A DNA stretch of 48,322 nucleotides, from NCBI GenBank assembly GCA_035505375.1, contig DATJQV010000001.1, forward strand, positions 1-48,322, read 5' to 3'. Shown one piece after another: positions 25,154 through 33,171 of the stretch (position 1 is its first letter; each line of letters begins with the position of its first letter). Made by a program: the position numbers and the translations under genes. This DNA is from a bacterium. GTDB lineage: Bacteria; Hydrothermota; Tepidihabitantia; Tepidihabitantales; Tepidihabitantaceae. The notes beneath the pieces were generated by a model that did not search any database, was not told the DNA's origin, and saw only the letters and a program-made list of their open reading frames with translations.

Positions 25154-26065
25154 TCATGATGCCAGATTGCCCAAGGCAATTGAATACAGCTTGGTTTCTG
25201 CCGAATCGGCCCGGGACAACATCACAATCGGCTTCCGTGCCCCGACGATGATACCGGCGCACTTTGCCCCGCCCAGGTACTGGAGCCCCTTGGCCAGGAT
25301 GTTCCCGGTTGCGAGCGACGGCACTACCAGTATGTCAACGTTGCCCGACACCTCGCTCGCGACCCGCTTGATCTTCGCCGCCTCCGGTGAAAAGGCGATA
25401 TCAAGGGCGAGCGGTCCCTCAATCACGGCCTCACCGAACTCGCCCTGGTCTCCCATTCTCGCCACAATCGCCCAGTCCAGGGTGTCCGCGACATTGAGCG
25501 TTATCTTCTCGACCGCCGACAGGAGCGCGACCAAAGGCCTGTTTATGCACAGGAACCGCGCCAGTTCGATGGCGTTCCGCACTATGTCTATCTTCCGTCG
25601 CAGGTCCGGCTGAGCGTTGATGCCGCCATCGGTAACAAACAGCACCTTCTTGTAGGTCGGTAGCGCCAGCAACGCGACATGGCTCAGTATCCGGTCGCCG
25701 CGCAGTCCGTTCGCCTCGTCGAGCACGCCATGCATGAAGGTCGCGGTGTCGACCTGGCCCTTCATCAGGAAATCGCCTTTGCCGGCCACGTCCGAGATTG
25801 CCTGCCGGATCGACTCGGCCTGCGAGGAGGTATTGTGAATCTCGAAGTCTGCGGCAGAGAACTTCTGGCTCTGGCAGATGGTTGCGATGCGCTGTTCGTC
25901 CCCGTAGAGAGCGCCTTCGGCGATGCCGGCCTGCCTGGCGGCGTGCAATGCCTCGATAGTGGCGCAGTCTTCAGCACACGCGACCACGCAACGCCGGGTG
26001 CCGCGTGCCCGGGCCCGCCCCAGCAGGTCCTCGAAGTTGGCGACCGGTCCAGAATCAGCAGCCAT
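25154..26065 (-). CDS. Phosphate butyryltransferase / phosphotransacylase family enzyme
   Basis: The 303-aa protein belongs to the Pta/Ptb family that swaps CoA and phosphate on acyl groups. The matching motifs are LMKGQVDTATFMHGVL, the VLFVTDGGINAQPDLRRK segment and DILVVPSLATGNILAKGLQYLGGA. These fit Ptb-like enzymes best, but the acyl chain cannot be fixed from sequence. I chose ATG 26065, where homology begins, overlapping the end of the glutamine synthetase gene by 11 bp. No butyrate kinase is nearby. Confidence 0.88.
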   Translation of the reverse strand: MAADSGPVANFEDLLGRARARGTRRCVVACAEDCATIEALHAARQAGIAEGALYGDEQRIATICQSQKFSAADFEIHNTSSQAESIRQAISDVAGKGDFLMKGQVDTATFMHGVLDEANGLRGDRILSHVALLALPTYKKVLFVTDGGINAQPDLRRKIDIVRNAIELARFLCINRPLVALLSAVEKITLNVADTLDWAIVARMGDQGEFGEAVIEGPLALDIAFSPEAAKIKRVASEVSGNVDILVVPSLATGNILAKGLQYLGGAKCAGIIVGARKPIVMLSRADSAETKLYSIALGNLAS

Positions 26066-27488
26066 AGTACAGACTGAACTCCCACGGATGAGGCCGGCGG
26101 GCGACCGCCTCGACCTCATCCATCTTGATCTCCACCCACTTGTCGATGGTCTCCTTCGAAAAGACGCCATCATGTGTGAGGTAACGGCTGTCCTGCTTCA
26201 GCTCATCCAGCGCCCGCACAAGAGAGAATGGAACGGCCTTCTTGCCTAAGTCGAGCGAATCGAGCCTGCCGCTGAGCGGCATGCCCGGGTCGACCTTGTT
26301 ACGGATTCCATCCAGCCCGGCCATCAGCACTGCGGCCATCGAAAGGTACGGATTGGCAGTCGCATCGGGAATCCGGTACTCGATTGCCATCTCGGCCGCC
26401 TTAGTGACGTAGCCAGGGATGCGAATAGCCGCGGTCCGGTTGGCCACCGAGAAGAAGATGAGCACCGGCGCTTCGTAGCCCGGAACCAGCCGGCGGTAGG
26501 AATTGGTGCTCGGGTTGGTCAGCGCGCAAAGGCTGGGCGCGTGATTCAGGATGCCGCCGATGTAGTGAAGCGCCATCGGCGATAGCTTGGCCGCCGCCTT
26601 CTCATCGCCGAACATCGACGTACCTTCGCCCTCGCCCCCCGCCCCCTGCCCCCCGCCCCCTCTCTTCTGCAGGTACATATGCAGGTGCATGCCGGACCCG
26701 GCTTCACCGAATATCGGCTTGGGCATGAACGTCGCGCTCTTGTCGTGCTTGAACGCGAGGTTGCGCACCAGGTACTTGCTCAGCATGATGCCGTCGGCCG
26801 AGCGCATGGCGGGCAGGAACACCGGTTCGACCTCGACCTGCGAATAGCGACCGCCTTCGTGATGGTGATACTTCACCGGCACGCCGCACTGAGCCATCAG
26901 CAATGAAAGCTCGGAGCGGAAATCGGAGCTGCGGTCGAAAGGCGGGGCAACGTGATAGGCCGGACCCTTGAACAAAGAGAAGCCCGACGGGTCGTCGTGC
27001 CTCAGTTCGTCGGTCTCGATTCGATAGACTGCCGACGATTGGTCGGTCCAGAACTCGGCCTTGTTGAACAGGTAGAACTCAAACTCCGGTCTGACCATCA
27101 CCTCGTCGGCGTGTGTTTCCTTCGCGAGCACCGCAATTGCCCGTTGCAGGATGGCGCGCGGGTCGCGCTCGTACCTGCGCTTGCCGTCGCTCTCGTAGAT
27201 CTCGGCGAAACAGGAGATCGTCGGCTCCTGGGTGAATGGGTCGACAAAGGCCGAGTCGAGGTCCGGCTTCAGCACCATGTCGCCGGCATCAACGGCCCGG
27301 AACCCGGCGACTGCCGAGCTGTCGAACCCGACGCCTTCCTTGACCGCACGCTCCAGTTGCTCGACCGGCAACGTCACGTGCCGGAGGCGGCCGGTCAGAT
27401 CCGAGTACTTGAGATCGAGGAACTTGATGTCCTTCTCGAGGATGGCGTTTTCGATACGTTTCACGCCTGTAAGCTTGCCACAAAACAC
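26055..27488 (-). CDS. glnA: Glutamine synthetase (type I) with Gly-rich in-frame insertion
   Basis: The GS catalytic domain is clear: EFEFYLFN, PVKYHHHEGGRYSQVEVEP, MPKPIFGEAGSGMHLHMYLQ, TNPSTNSYRRLVPGYEAPV and IRIPGYV. The product is 477 aa from GTG 27488; GTG 27464 (VKRIENAI) is an equally good start. After HMYLQ (residues ~272-290) lies a Gly/Glu run (RGGGGQGAGGEGEG) encoded by a tandem 14-bp repeat, where homologues normally go directly to the next strand. It is divergent from a second glutamine synthetase at 27643 and overlaps the phosphotransacylase gene. Confidence 0.92.
   Translation of the reverse strand: MFCGKLTGVKRIENAILEKDIKFLDLKYSDLTGRLRHVTLPVEQLERAVKEGVGFDSSAVAGFRAVDAGDMVLKPDLDSAFVDPFTQEPTISCFAEIYESDGKRRYERDPRAILQRAIAVLAKETHADEVMVRPEFEFYLFNKAEFWTDQSSAVYRIETDELRHDDPSGFSLFKGPAYHVAPPFDRSSDFRSELSLLMAQCGVPVKYHHHEGGRYSQVEVEPVFLPAMRSADGIMLSKYLVRNLAFKHDKSATFMPKPIFGEAGSGMHLHMYLQKRGGGGQGAGGEGEGTSMFGDEKAAAKLSPMALHYIGGILNHAPSLCALTNPSTNSYRRLVPGYEAPVLIFFSVANRTAAIRIPGYVTKAAEMAIEYRIPDATANPYLSMAAVLMAGLDGIRNKVDPGMPLSGRLDSLDLGKKAVPFSLVRALDELKQDSRYLTHDGVFSKETIDKWVEIKMDEVEAVARRPHPWEFSLYYGC
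26634..26661. repeat. Perfect tandem 14-bp C/G repeat inside glnA
   Basis: GCCCCCCGCCCCCT occurs twice in a row (26634-26647, 26648-26661). On the coding strand this gives several G4-5 runs, which could form a G-quadruplex in DNA or mRNA. Confidence 0.8.
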
Positions 27489-27642
27489 CGCAAAGTCAAT
27501 CCAAGGTCCGAATTCGCCGCCCGGGCTGATGCTGCGCCGCTTGACGATCGGGAGTCGGCCGCTACGCTGTCTGACAATGACCGAGGCCCCCGGCCTGAAT
27601 GCACCGCGCGGAGGCGCCTCGCGTCGCTCAGGAGGAACAACA

Positions 27643-28992
27643 ATGGCTTACCCTAAGGACGCGGCCCGTAAGGCTGCCGCGATTCTAAAACACGCCGCAG
27701 CGGAGAAGGTACGGTTCGTCAATCTGCAGTTCGCCGACATCTTCGGCATGGTCAAGAGCGTCACCATGCCCGCGACCCGGCTGCCCGGTTTCATCGAGAG
27801 CGGAGTCTGGTTCGACGGATCTTCGGTGGAAGGTTTTGCCCGCATCGCCGAGAGCGACATGTACCTGCAGCCCGACCTCGACACATTCTGCATCATCCCC
27901 TGGGAACGGGGCGAGAACACCACGGCCCGCCTCATCTGCAACGTATTCGGACCGGACGGGAAACCCTCGGCTGCAGACCCCCGCCACGTACTCATCCGTG
28001 CTCTCAAAGAAGCCGAGGCCGCCGGCTTTCGCTTCATCACCGCTCCGGAATGCGAGTTCTTCCTCTTCAAGAAGGATGGACTCCACTCTACCCCTCACGA
28101 CAAGGCGGGCTACTTCGACTACTCGACCGATGAAGCCTACGAGGTCCGCAAAGAAATGGTCAACGCTCTCCACGAATTCGGCATGCAGGTCGAAGCCAGC
28201 CATCACGAAGTCGCGGTCGGGCAGCATGAAATCAACTTCCGTTACGACAATGCACTCCGGACCGCCGACAACACGCTGACGTTCAAACTCACGCTCAAGA
28301 CGGTCGCCCAACGGCACGGCCTGCACGCGACATTCATGCCTAAGCCCGTGTTCGGTATCAATGGCTCCGGCATGCACACCAACCAGAGCCTTTTCGGTAT
28401 CGCGAGCGGCAAGAACGCCTTCTACGACCGCCGGGAGGAACACGGGTTGTCGAAGATTGCCCGCCATTTCATCGCCGGACAACTGGCCCACGCCCGAGGA
28501 ATGTCGGCAATACTGTCGCCGTTGGTCAACTCCTACAAACGGCTGGTGCCGGGCTACGAAGCGCCGGTTTATGTCGCGTGGGGCCGGATCAACCGCTCGG
28601 CTCTCATCCGCATCCCGCAGTTCGCCCCGGACAAGACCGAGACTGCTCGGGCCGAGTTGCGTTGCCCGGACCCGAGCTGCAATCCCTACCTTGCCTTCGC
28701 GGTAATGCTGAAGTGCGGACTGGAGGGAATCCGGAAACAGATCGAGCCACCGCCGCCGACCGACGAGAACCTCTACCAGCTCGATGAAGCCAAGCTACGC
28801 AAGCAACATATCAGCACACTGCCGGCCTCGCTCACCGAAGCGCTGGATGAGATGGAAAAGGACGAGACCGTTCAGGAAGCGCTGGGACCCCACATCTCCG
28901 CCCGGTTCATCGAAGCAAAGCGGCAGGAATGCGCCGAATCAGGAATGCAGGTAACCCAGTGGGAGCTGGATAAGTACCTGCCCATCTACTAG
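27643..28992 (+). CDS. glnA: Glutamine synthetase (type I), second copy
   Basis: The 449-aa enzyme condenses glutamate and ammonia. It has VRFVNLQFADIFGMVKSV, WFDGSSVEGFARI, TAPECEFFLF, EASHHEVAVGQHEINFRY, MPKPVFGINGSGMHTNQSLF and LVPGYEAPVYVAWG. The start ATG 27643 follows CAGGAGGA at 7-nt spacing; the frame is open upstream but without family match. The Tyr of the classic adenylylation site is not obvious. It is followed by a good terminator. Unlike its divergent partner it has no insertion. Confidence 0.95.
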   Translation: MAYPKDAARKAAAILKHAAAEKVRFVNLQFADIFGMVKSVTMPATRLPGFIESGVWFDGSSVEGFARIAESDMYLQPDLDTFCIIPWERGENTTARLICNVFGPDGKPSAADPRHVLIRALKEAEAAGFRFITAPECEFFLFKKDGLHSTPHDKAGYFDYSTDEAYEVRKEMVNALHEFGMQVEASHHEVAVGQHEINFRYDNALRTADNTLTFKLTLKTVAQRHGLHATFMPKPVFGINGSGMHTNQSLFGIASGKNAFYDRREEHGLSKIARHFIAGQLAHARGMSAILSPLVNSYKRLVPGYEAPVYVAWGRINRSALIRIPQFAPDKTETARAELRCPDPSCNPYLAFAVMLKCGLEGIRKQIEPPPPTDENLYQLDEAKLRKQHISTLPASLTEALDEMEKDETVQEALGPHISARFIEAKRQECAESGMQVTQWELDKYLPIY

Positions 28993-29017
28993 TCGATAGA
29001 CTCGCGGACGACGACGT

Positions 29018-29045
29018 GAGGGCGGCGTGACTGCCGCCCTCAGTT
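29018..29045 (+). terminator. Terminator after the second glutamine synthetase gene
   Basis: A perfect 9-bp GC stem (29018-29026 and 29033-29041) with a 6-nt loop is followed by AGTTTC. It starts 26 nt after the stop codon. Confidence 0.75.
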
Positions 29046-29076
29046 TCATCCGAACCCGCCCGCATCTTCTGCCGGG

Positions 29077-29142
29077 CTCAACCTCAACCTGAACCTTAAC
29101 CTCGACCTATGTCCTCACCTCAACCTCAGCCTTAGCCTCGTC
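29077..29142. repeat. AACCTC-type word repeat
   Basis: Overlapping words CTCAACCTCAACCTGAACC, CCTTAACCTCGACC and CCTCAGCCTTAGCCTCG form a C/T-rich stretch with near 6-bp rhythm. The same words form the hairpin inside the hycI-like gene. Confidence 0.6.
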
Positions 29143-29180
29143 CTGCTCGCCCACTTGATTCCTTGCCCCTTGGACCGGCA

Positions 29181-29480
29181 AACGCGCGGCTCAAAGCTGC
29201 GACAAGAGCACGCCGGAAAGCTCCACTCAAAGTTCGCCGGAAAGTACCTTAGAAAGCATGCTCGAAAGCGTACTTCATAGCATCTTCCATCGCTCATTTC
29301 AGAGCTCGCTTCATCGCTTCGTGCATTGCTCATCTCAAAGCTCAGCGCATCGCTTCTCACATCGCTCGCTGCAAAGCTCCGGCGAAAGCTCGCGCAGAAG
29401 CTCGCCTGAAAGCTCAGATCAAAGCTCATTTCAAGGCTCGTTTCATGGCTTGGTCGAAAGCTCCTCAAAGGGCATGCCCC
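29181..29480. repeat. Degenerate tandem array, exact 12-bp period, about 25 units
   Basis: From about 29181 the sequence falls into 12-bp units with no slip in phase. Examples are AAAGCTCCACTC (29217), AAAGTTCGCCGG (29229), AGAGCTCGCTTC (29301), AAAGCTCAGATC (29409) and AAAGCTCATTTC (29421). The first half (consensus AAAGCTC, also ATCGCTC) is kept while the last five bases vary freely. One plus-strand frame stays open and would encode Ser-Ser-x-(Glu/Gln/His) tetrapeptides, but it has no clear ribosome site. Apart from this, the gap 28993-29690 holds only a terminator and AACCTC words. Confidence 0.9.
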
Positions 29481-29690
29481 CGGGCGACCCCTATATGCGA
29501 ACTTCCCGCGACGCAACAGGGCTTAACGGGCTGAGAGTACTTTACTTATGACTAGCTTCGGAGAATTACTGAACCATCAGTTCTTTTGGGCCTTTCGCGA
29601 CCCCGAAATCCACCCGCGCGCAGCGTTGGGAATCGCCTGTTGCGTCACCTGGGCTTCTCCTTTGCCGTGACCTCGTCCCGCGTAGCCATG

Positions 29691-29718
29691 TTGACATTCA
29701 CTCGACCGAAGGTATCCT
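29691..29718 (+). promoter_or_regulatory. Promoter of the HEAT-OLD operon
   Basis: A perfect TTGACA (29691-29696), 16-bp spacer and TATCCT (29713-29718). The same -35/-10 pair and spacing serve the HepT/MntA genes at 33822-33849. Transcription should begin at about 29725. Confidence 0.65.
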
Positions 29719-29724
29719 ATGGCC

Positions 29725-29784
29725 GTGAAGCAACGGCCACCGCCCCACCCGCACAGTCGAAGAGTATTGTTCGATGATGATTGA
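29725..29784 (+). CDS. Possible leaderless 19-codon leader peptide
   Basis: GTG 29725 lies 6 nt after the -10 element, exactly where transcription should start. The short frame encodes a Pro/His/Arg-rich peptide (MKQRPPPHPHSRRVLFDDD). It ends at TGA 29782, overlapping the ATG (29774) of the next gene by 11 bp. It could couple or attenuate translation of the operon. This is inferred from position only. Confidence 0.3.
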   Translation: MKQRPPPHPHSRRVLFDDD

Positions 29785-30001
29785 CGGTCTGGACTGGCTC
29801 GACTGGCTCCACCGGATCAGAGCCGAATCGGAAGCTGAGCGCCGGCGTCAGGGCAAGACTGTCGCCGAGCGGCTAGCGCGTGCGGAAGAAACCGCGGACC
29901 GAGTTGAGCGCGAGATGGCAGACATGGCCGCGCCCGTCGCCCGTGACAAGCCACAATCAGGCACGCAAAGTGACCCGCTCGACCCTGACGGAGGCTGGTA
30001 A
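29774..30001 (+). CDS. Small hypothetical protein, 75 aa, first full gene of the HEAT-OLD operon
   Basis: I do not recognise it. The sequence has an N-terminal acidic, Trp-rich start (MMIDGLDWLDWLHRI) and then a charged helical stretch with heptad-like spacing (AERLARAEETADRVEREMADM), suggestive of a short coiled coil. It ends in a Pro/Asp/Gly-rich tail. No strong ribosome site is seen, so it may depend on the overlapping leader ORF. Its stop is 1 nt before the ATG of the HEAT gene, which points to co-translation and perhaps a shared complex. Confidence 0.5.
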   Translation: MMIDGLDWLDWLHRIRAESEAERRRQGKTVAERLARAEETADRVEREMADMAAPVARDKPQSGTQSDPLDPDGGW

Positions 30002-30002
30002 T

Positions 30003-31061
30003 ATGGGAAGTGCCCGCTTTCTTCCCCTGAAGGAGATTCCAGTCATGGAAAGTGATTCGGTTTTTCCCGGTCCAGGGAAAGTCAAACATGTGCGGAGCAT
30101 CACGAAAGACTCCTCGCCCGCAAGCGCGACTGCGCGTGGCTTCGATGTACCAAAGGCAGCAGCACGCTCATTGGGTCAGATCGGTAACACAGAGGCTGTC
30201 GCTGCTCTAACAAAGATAGCTGTAGGCGGCCCGACCTCAGCCCGAATCGTAGCACTTGAATGGCTGGCCAAGTTGCGCGGCAAGAAGGCTATTCCAGTTC
30301 TGGTCAACTGCCTTACTGACGTCAGCGCGGATGTCCGCAGAGCTGCTCGCACAAGGGTCGCTGAGGTCGGGTCAGAAGCTGTGGGCTACATAGTTCCGCT
30401 CATGCAACATGAGAGGTGGTTCGTGCGCGCTTCTGCGGCGCACCTGCTAGGTCAGCTAGGCGGAGACAAGGTAGTCCCGCTGCTGGTGCCGGCCCTCGGC
30501 GACAGATACAAGACAGTGCGGGACTCTGCCGAAGAGGCCCTGCGCTCCATTGGCACGGCTTCAGCCAAGAGAGTCATTCTTCAACGGACGACCCCGAGCC
30601 CCGTGGGCGGCGTCGACAACTTAGCCAAACGTGCCAGACGCGGCTCGCGTCGGGCGATCGATGAACTAATAGCGGCAGCGGCCTCTCCGGGTCACCCCGA
30701 ACAGGATGCAGCGATAGAATCACTAGGCACCTTGGATGACATTCGGGCAATCCACACTCTCGTGGGGCTCCTCCCCGACCAGTCATGGGCCACACGCAGA
30801 GCTGCTTGCGAAGCGCTGGCACGAATTGGCAAACCAGCGACCGCAGCGTTGCTTGGAGCCCTGAACGACTCAAACAGCTACACCAGATTCGGTGCCGCTC
30901 GCGCCCTAGGTCTGGGTGGGTGCAAGTCAGCGGAGCGGCCACTGATCGAGCTTCTGCGTGACCCTGACGAGTACGTGCAAGGGGCGGCCGTGATGGCGCT
31001 TGGTGTGCTGCGCTCTAGCAGAGCCGTACCTCATTTGCTGAACGTCGCAAAGGGTGACTAG
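30003..31061 (+). CDS. HEAT-repeat (PBS-lyase-like) protein
   Basis: The 352-aa product is made almost entirely of about ten HEAT-type helical repeats. Examples are ARSLGQIGNTEAVAALTKIA, KKAIPVLVNCLTDVSADVRRAA, VVPLLVPALGDRYKTVRDSA, LLGALNDSNSYTRFGAARAL and PLIELLRDPDEYVQGAAVMA. Such solenoids bind proteins or nucleic acid. I place the start at ATG 30003 (GGAGG 8 nt upstream); ATG 30045, with AAGGAG, is an alternative. The gene lies 36 bp upstream of the OLD nuclease gene on the same strand, so it is a likely partner or sensor. Base use looks less GC-rich than in the flanking housekeeping genes. Confidence 0.8.
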   Translation: MGSARFLPLKEIPVMESDSVFPGPGKVKHVRSITKDSSPASATARGFDVPKAAARSLGQIGNTEAVAALTKIAVGGPTSARIVALEWLAKLRGKKAIPVLVNCLTDVSADVRRAARTRVAEVGSEAVGYIVPLMQHERWFVRASAAHLLGQLGGDKVVPLLVPALGDRYKTVRDSAEEALRSIGTASAKRVILQRTTPSPVGGVDNLAKRARRGSRRAIDELIAAAASPGHPEQDAAIESLGTLDDIRAIHTLVGLLPDQSWATRRAACEALARIGKPATAALLGALNDSNSYTRFGAARALGLGGCKSAERPLIELLRDPDEYVQGAAVMALGVLRSSRAVPHLLNVAKGD

Positions 31062-31097
31062 TGTGAGCGGTACGTTCGACGCCACAAGGAGGGTCTA

Positions 31098-32912
31098 TTG
31101 CCCCTAGCAGAACTGCGGATTAAGAACTACAGGGCTTTCGAGGACAGCGGACTCGTCAAGATGGGTAGCATGACGGCCGTAGTTGGCCGGAACGACGTCG
31201 GTAAGTCAGCTCTGCTGCACGCACTTAGGGTCTTCTTTAGTCCGCCCAAGAAGGGTCTGCCTCTCGCGGAGATACACGGTCAGAACGCGAAAGCTGAGGT
31301 CGAAATCGAAGTAGCACTGAAGCCGAGCGCGCTCTCGTCCCAGGAAGTCAAGATCGACGCGAAGAACAAGATCAATCTAACGTCCGACCGTCTCATTGAT
31401 GGAAGCGGGTTGCTGCGTCTCCGCTTGGTTGCTTCCGTCAAGGGCACATTGAGGTTAGAAGCGCTCGTCCAAGACGTGGACGACGATGCGCTGTTTCCCC
31501 TCGCGACAAAGAACCAGGAGCAGTTGCTCTCCCTGCTAGAGGCGCAGGGGCTGACTGCCACGCGAGCGGGCCGAGAGACAAACCAAGCCAAGCGCGAGAG
31601 TCTTCGCCGCAAGGCAGAAGCCGATGGCAAGGGACTTCGCGAGGCGTGGGTGGACGTCTCAGACGTTGAAGCAGCGTTGCGAGAGGTGCTTCCCGAATTC
31701 GTCCTCTTCACGGATACCGCGGACTACGGCATTGAGGAAACGGCCGTGCAGAACCAGTTCAAGGGAATAGTAGACAAGGCCCTCGCTGCGCACACGGGTG
31801 CAAAGCAGATAGAGGATGACATCCGCGCGACAGTGCAGCAGGAATTCGACAAGGTGTACGACCGTCTCTGCCACCTAACTGACTCAGTGACGTCGCTGAA
31901 GGCGGAACCCAAGGTAAACTGGAAGAAGGCAGTTGACGGCATCGGACTGACCTGTGGCGATCTTGCGGGCCAAGATACGCCGTACGAATTACGGGGAGCC
32001 GGGATACGGCGGCTCTTCATGGTTGCATACCTCCAGTATGAGGCGGCTGCCTCGATGCATACGCCTAACGGCCCTAAGTACGTTTTCGCAGTGGAGGAAC
32101 CGGAGGTGCACCTCCACCCCGGTGCGCAGCGTGACCTCATAGAGGCCTTTTCTGAACTCGCGAACCTCGGACATGCTGTTGTCTTCACAACTCACTCACC
32201 GGTCTTCGTGGCAGAGGCGAAAATGCAAGACGTGGCTCTCGTGACACGTGCCGACAACAAAGCCAACGTAACGCAGAAGCCACATATCGACGCCAGACAG
32301 ATCGCAGAAGAACTGGGTGTCGAGGCATCGGACCGACTCGTCGGTAAGAACTACATCATCCTCGTGGAGGGTCCGCGAGACGTGCGCTTCTACACCTCCG
32401 TGTTAGACGAACTGAGCAAAGCAGGTAGGACGAAGATGCAACCGGGCAAAGTCATGTTCCTGCAATGCGGCGGCGTGGATAACGTCAAGTTCAATGTAAC
32501 AACCCGCTGCATGGATGAAGCTCATCTCAGATGGGCAGTTCTCGGAGACAGCGACAGAATGTCGGCTGGCGGTCCGCTGGGGCAGAAGGCAACCGCCCTC
32601 CAAGCAGCTATCCCACCGACATGCAGCCTCTGCTGCTTCCTCGAACGCACGGCAATAGAGAACTATCTTGACCAGAACGTAGTGAAACAGGTGACGGCAA
32701 TTGACTGTCTAATCCCACAATACGGGAAGCCGACAGATCTAGCTGGGGCTCCGTTGGGCAAACGAACGCGCGACAAACTCAAGGATGCCGGCCACGTGGT
32801 CGCTCAGCGCATGTCAGCGTCGGGGATTGAGTCATGCTCCAAGGATGCAGGTGGGACGTGTGAGTTCGCGCGCATCTTCGATGACATATATGCCGCCTTC
32901 GGGTCACCCTAG
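31098..32912 (+). CDS. OLD-family ATP-dependent endonuclease (ABC ATPase plus TOPRIM)
   Basis: The 604-aa protein has an N-terminal ABC-type ATPase with Walker A GRNDVGKS (residues 30-37) and Walker B FAVEEPEVHLHPGAQ near 330, then the THSPVF segment. A C-terminal TOPRIM domain has ILVEGPRDVRFY near 420 and GDSD near 482. OLD nucleases cleave or nick DNA and often act in phage defence. TTG 31098 is the start, set by AAGGAGGG just upstream. No UvrD-like helicase is adjacent, so this is not a standard Gabija pair; the partner here is the HEAT protein. Confidence 0.88.
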   Translation: MPLAELRIKNYRAFEDSGLVKMGSMTAVVGRNDVGKSALLHALRVFFSPPKKGLPLAEIHGQNAKAEVEIEVALKPSALSSQEVKIDAKNKINLTSDRLIDGSGLLRLRLVASVKGTLRLEALVQDVDDDALFPLATKNQEQLLSLLEAQGLTATRAGRETNQAKRESLRRKAEADGKGLREAWVDVSDVEAALREVLPEFVLFTDTADYGIEETAVQNQFKGIVDKALAAHTGAKQIEDDIRATVQQEFDKVYDRLCHLTDSVTSLKAEPKVNWKKAVDGIGLTCGDLAGQDTPYELRGAGIRRLFMVAYLQYEAAASMHTPNGPKYVFAVEEPEVHLHPGAQRDLIEAFSELANLGHAVVFTTHSPVFVAEAKMQDVALVTRADNKANVTQKPHIDARQIAEELGVEASDRLVGKNYIILVEGPRDVRFYTSVLDELSKAGRTKMQPGKVMFLQCGGVDNVKFNVTTRCMDEAHLRWAVLGDSDRMSAGGPLGQKATALQAAIPPTCSLCCFLERTAIENYLDQNVVKQVTAIDCLIPQYGKPTDLAGAPLGKRTRDKLKDAGHVVAQRMSASGIESCSKDAGGTCEFARIFDDIYAAFGSP

Positions 32913-33009
32913 AAAGAGCAACCGGGGGATGAGGGACAGTCACCCATTAGGGTTGCTGCGGGACATCTCGGCAGATTCCGCCCGCCCGCCCGGAACGAGC
33001 CTACCGCCC

Positions 33010-33034
33010 ACAGCCGACAGCTAGCAGCTTCCGA
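33010..33034. repeat. 25-bp dispersed intergenic repeat, copy 2
   Basis: Identical to 6702-6726. It is followed by GATTGCAGATTACGG-type words near 33055-33085 that recur near 33880. It lies between the OLD gene and hepT. Confidence 0.7.
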
Positions 33035-33171
33035 CGGACCAGCAAGGGAATTGCAGATTCAGGATCCTAGATTGCAGATTACGGACGGCGTCTCCCCAGC
33101 CATCAGCCATTGCGGTCGGACTGCGAAGCTAGTCAATTAGCTGAGAGCAGCTTGTAATCGCTGGCGCAGCC

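Noticed and set aside
27541-27568. Promoter TTGACG-16-TACGCT before the second glutamine synthetase
   Set aside because: The -10 element matches only three consensus bases, so I do not list it as a feature.
29181-29480. CRISPR array
   Set aside because: Units are only 12 bp, there are no conserved repeats of 23 bp or more, no unique spacers and no cas genes.
29258-29551. 97-codon Ser/His/Gln-rich open frame over the 12-bp array
   Set aside because: It has no ribosome site and no function suggested by sequence. The frame is open mainly because of the 12-bp unit, and the minus strand is open as well.
31098-32912. Gabija (GajA) assignment
   Set aside because: Gabija needs a UvrD-like GajB next door. 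Neither neighbour has helicase motifs; the upstream partner is a HEAT solenoid.
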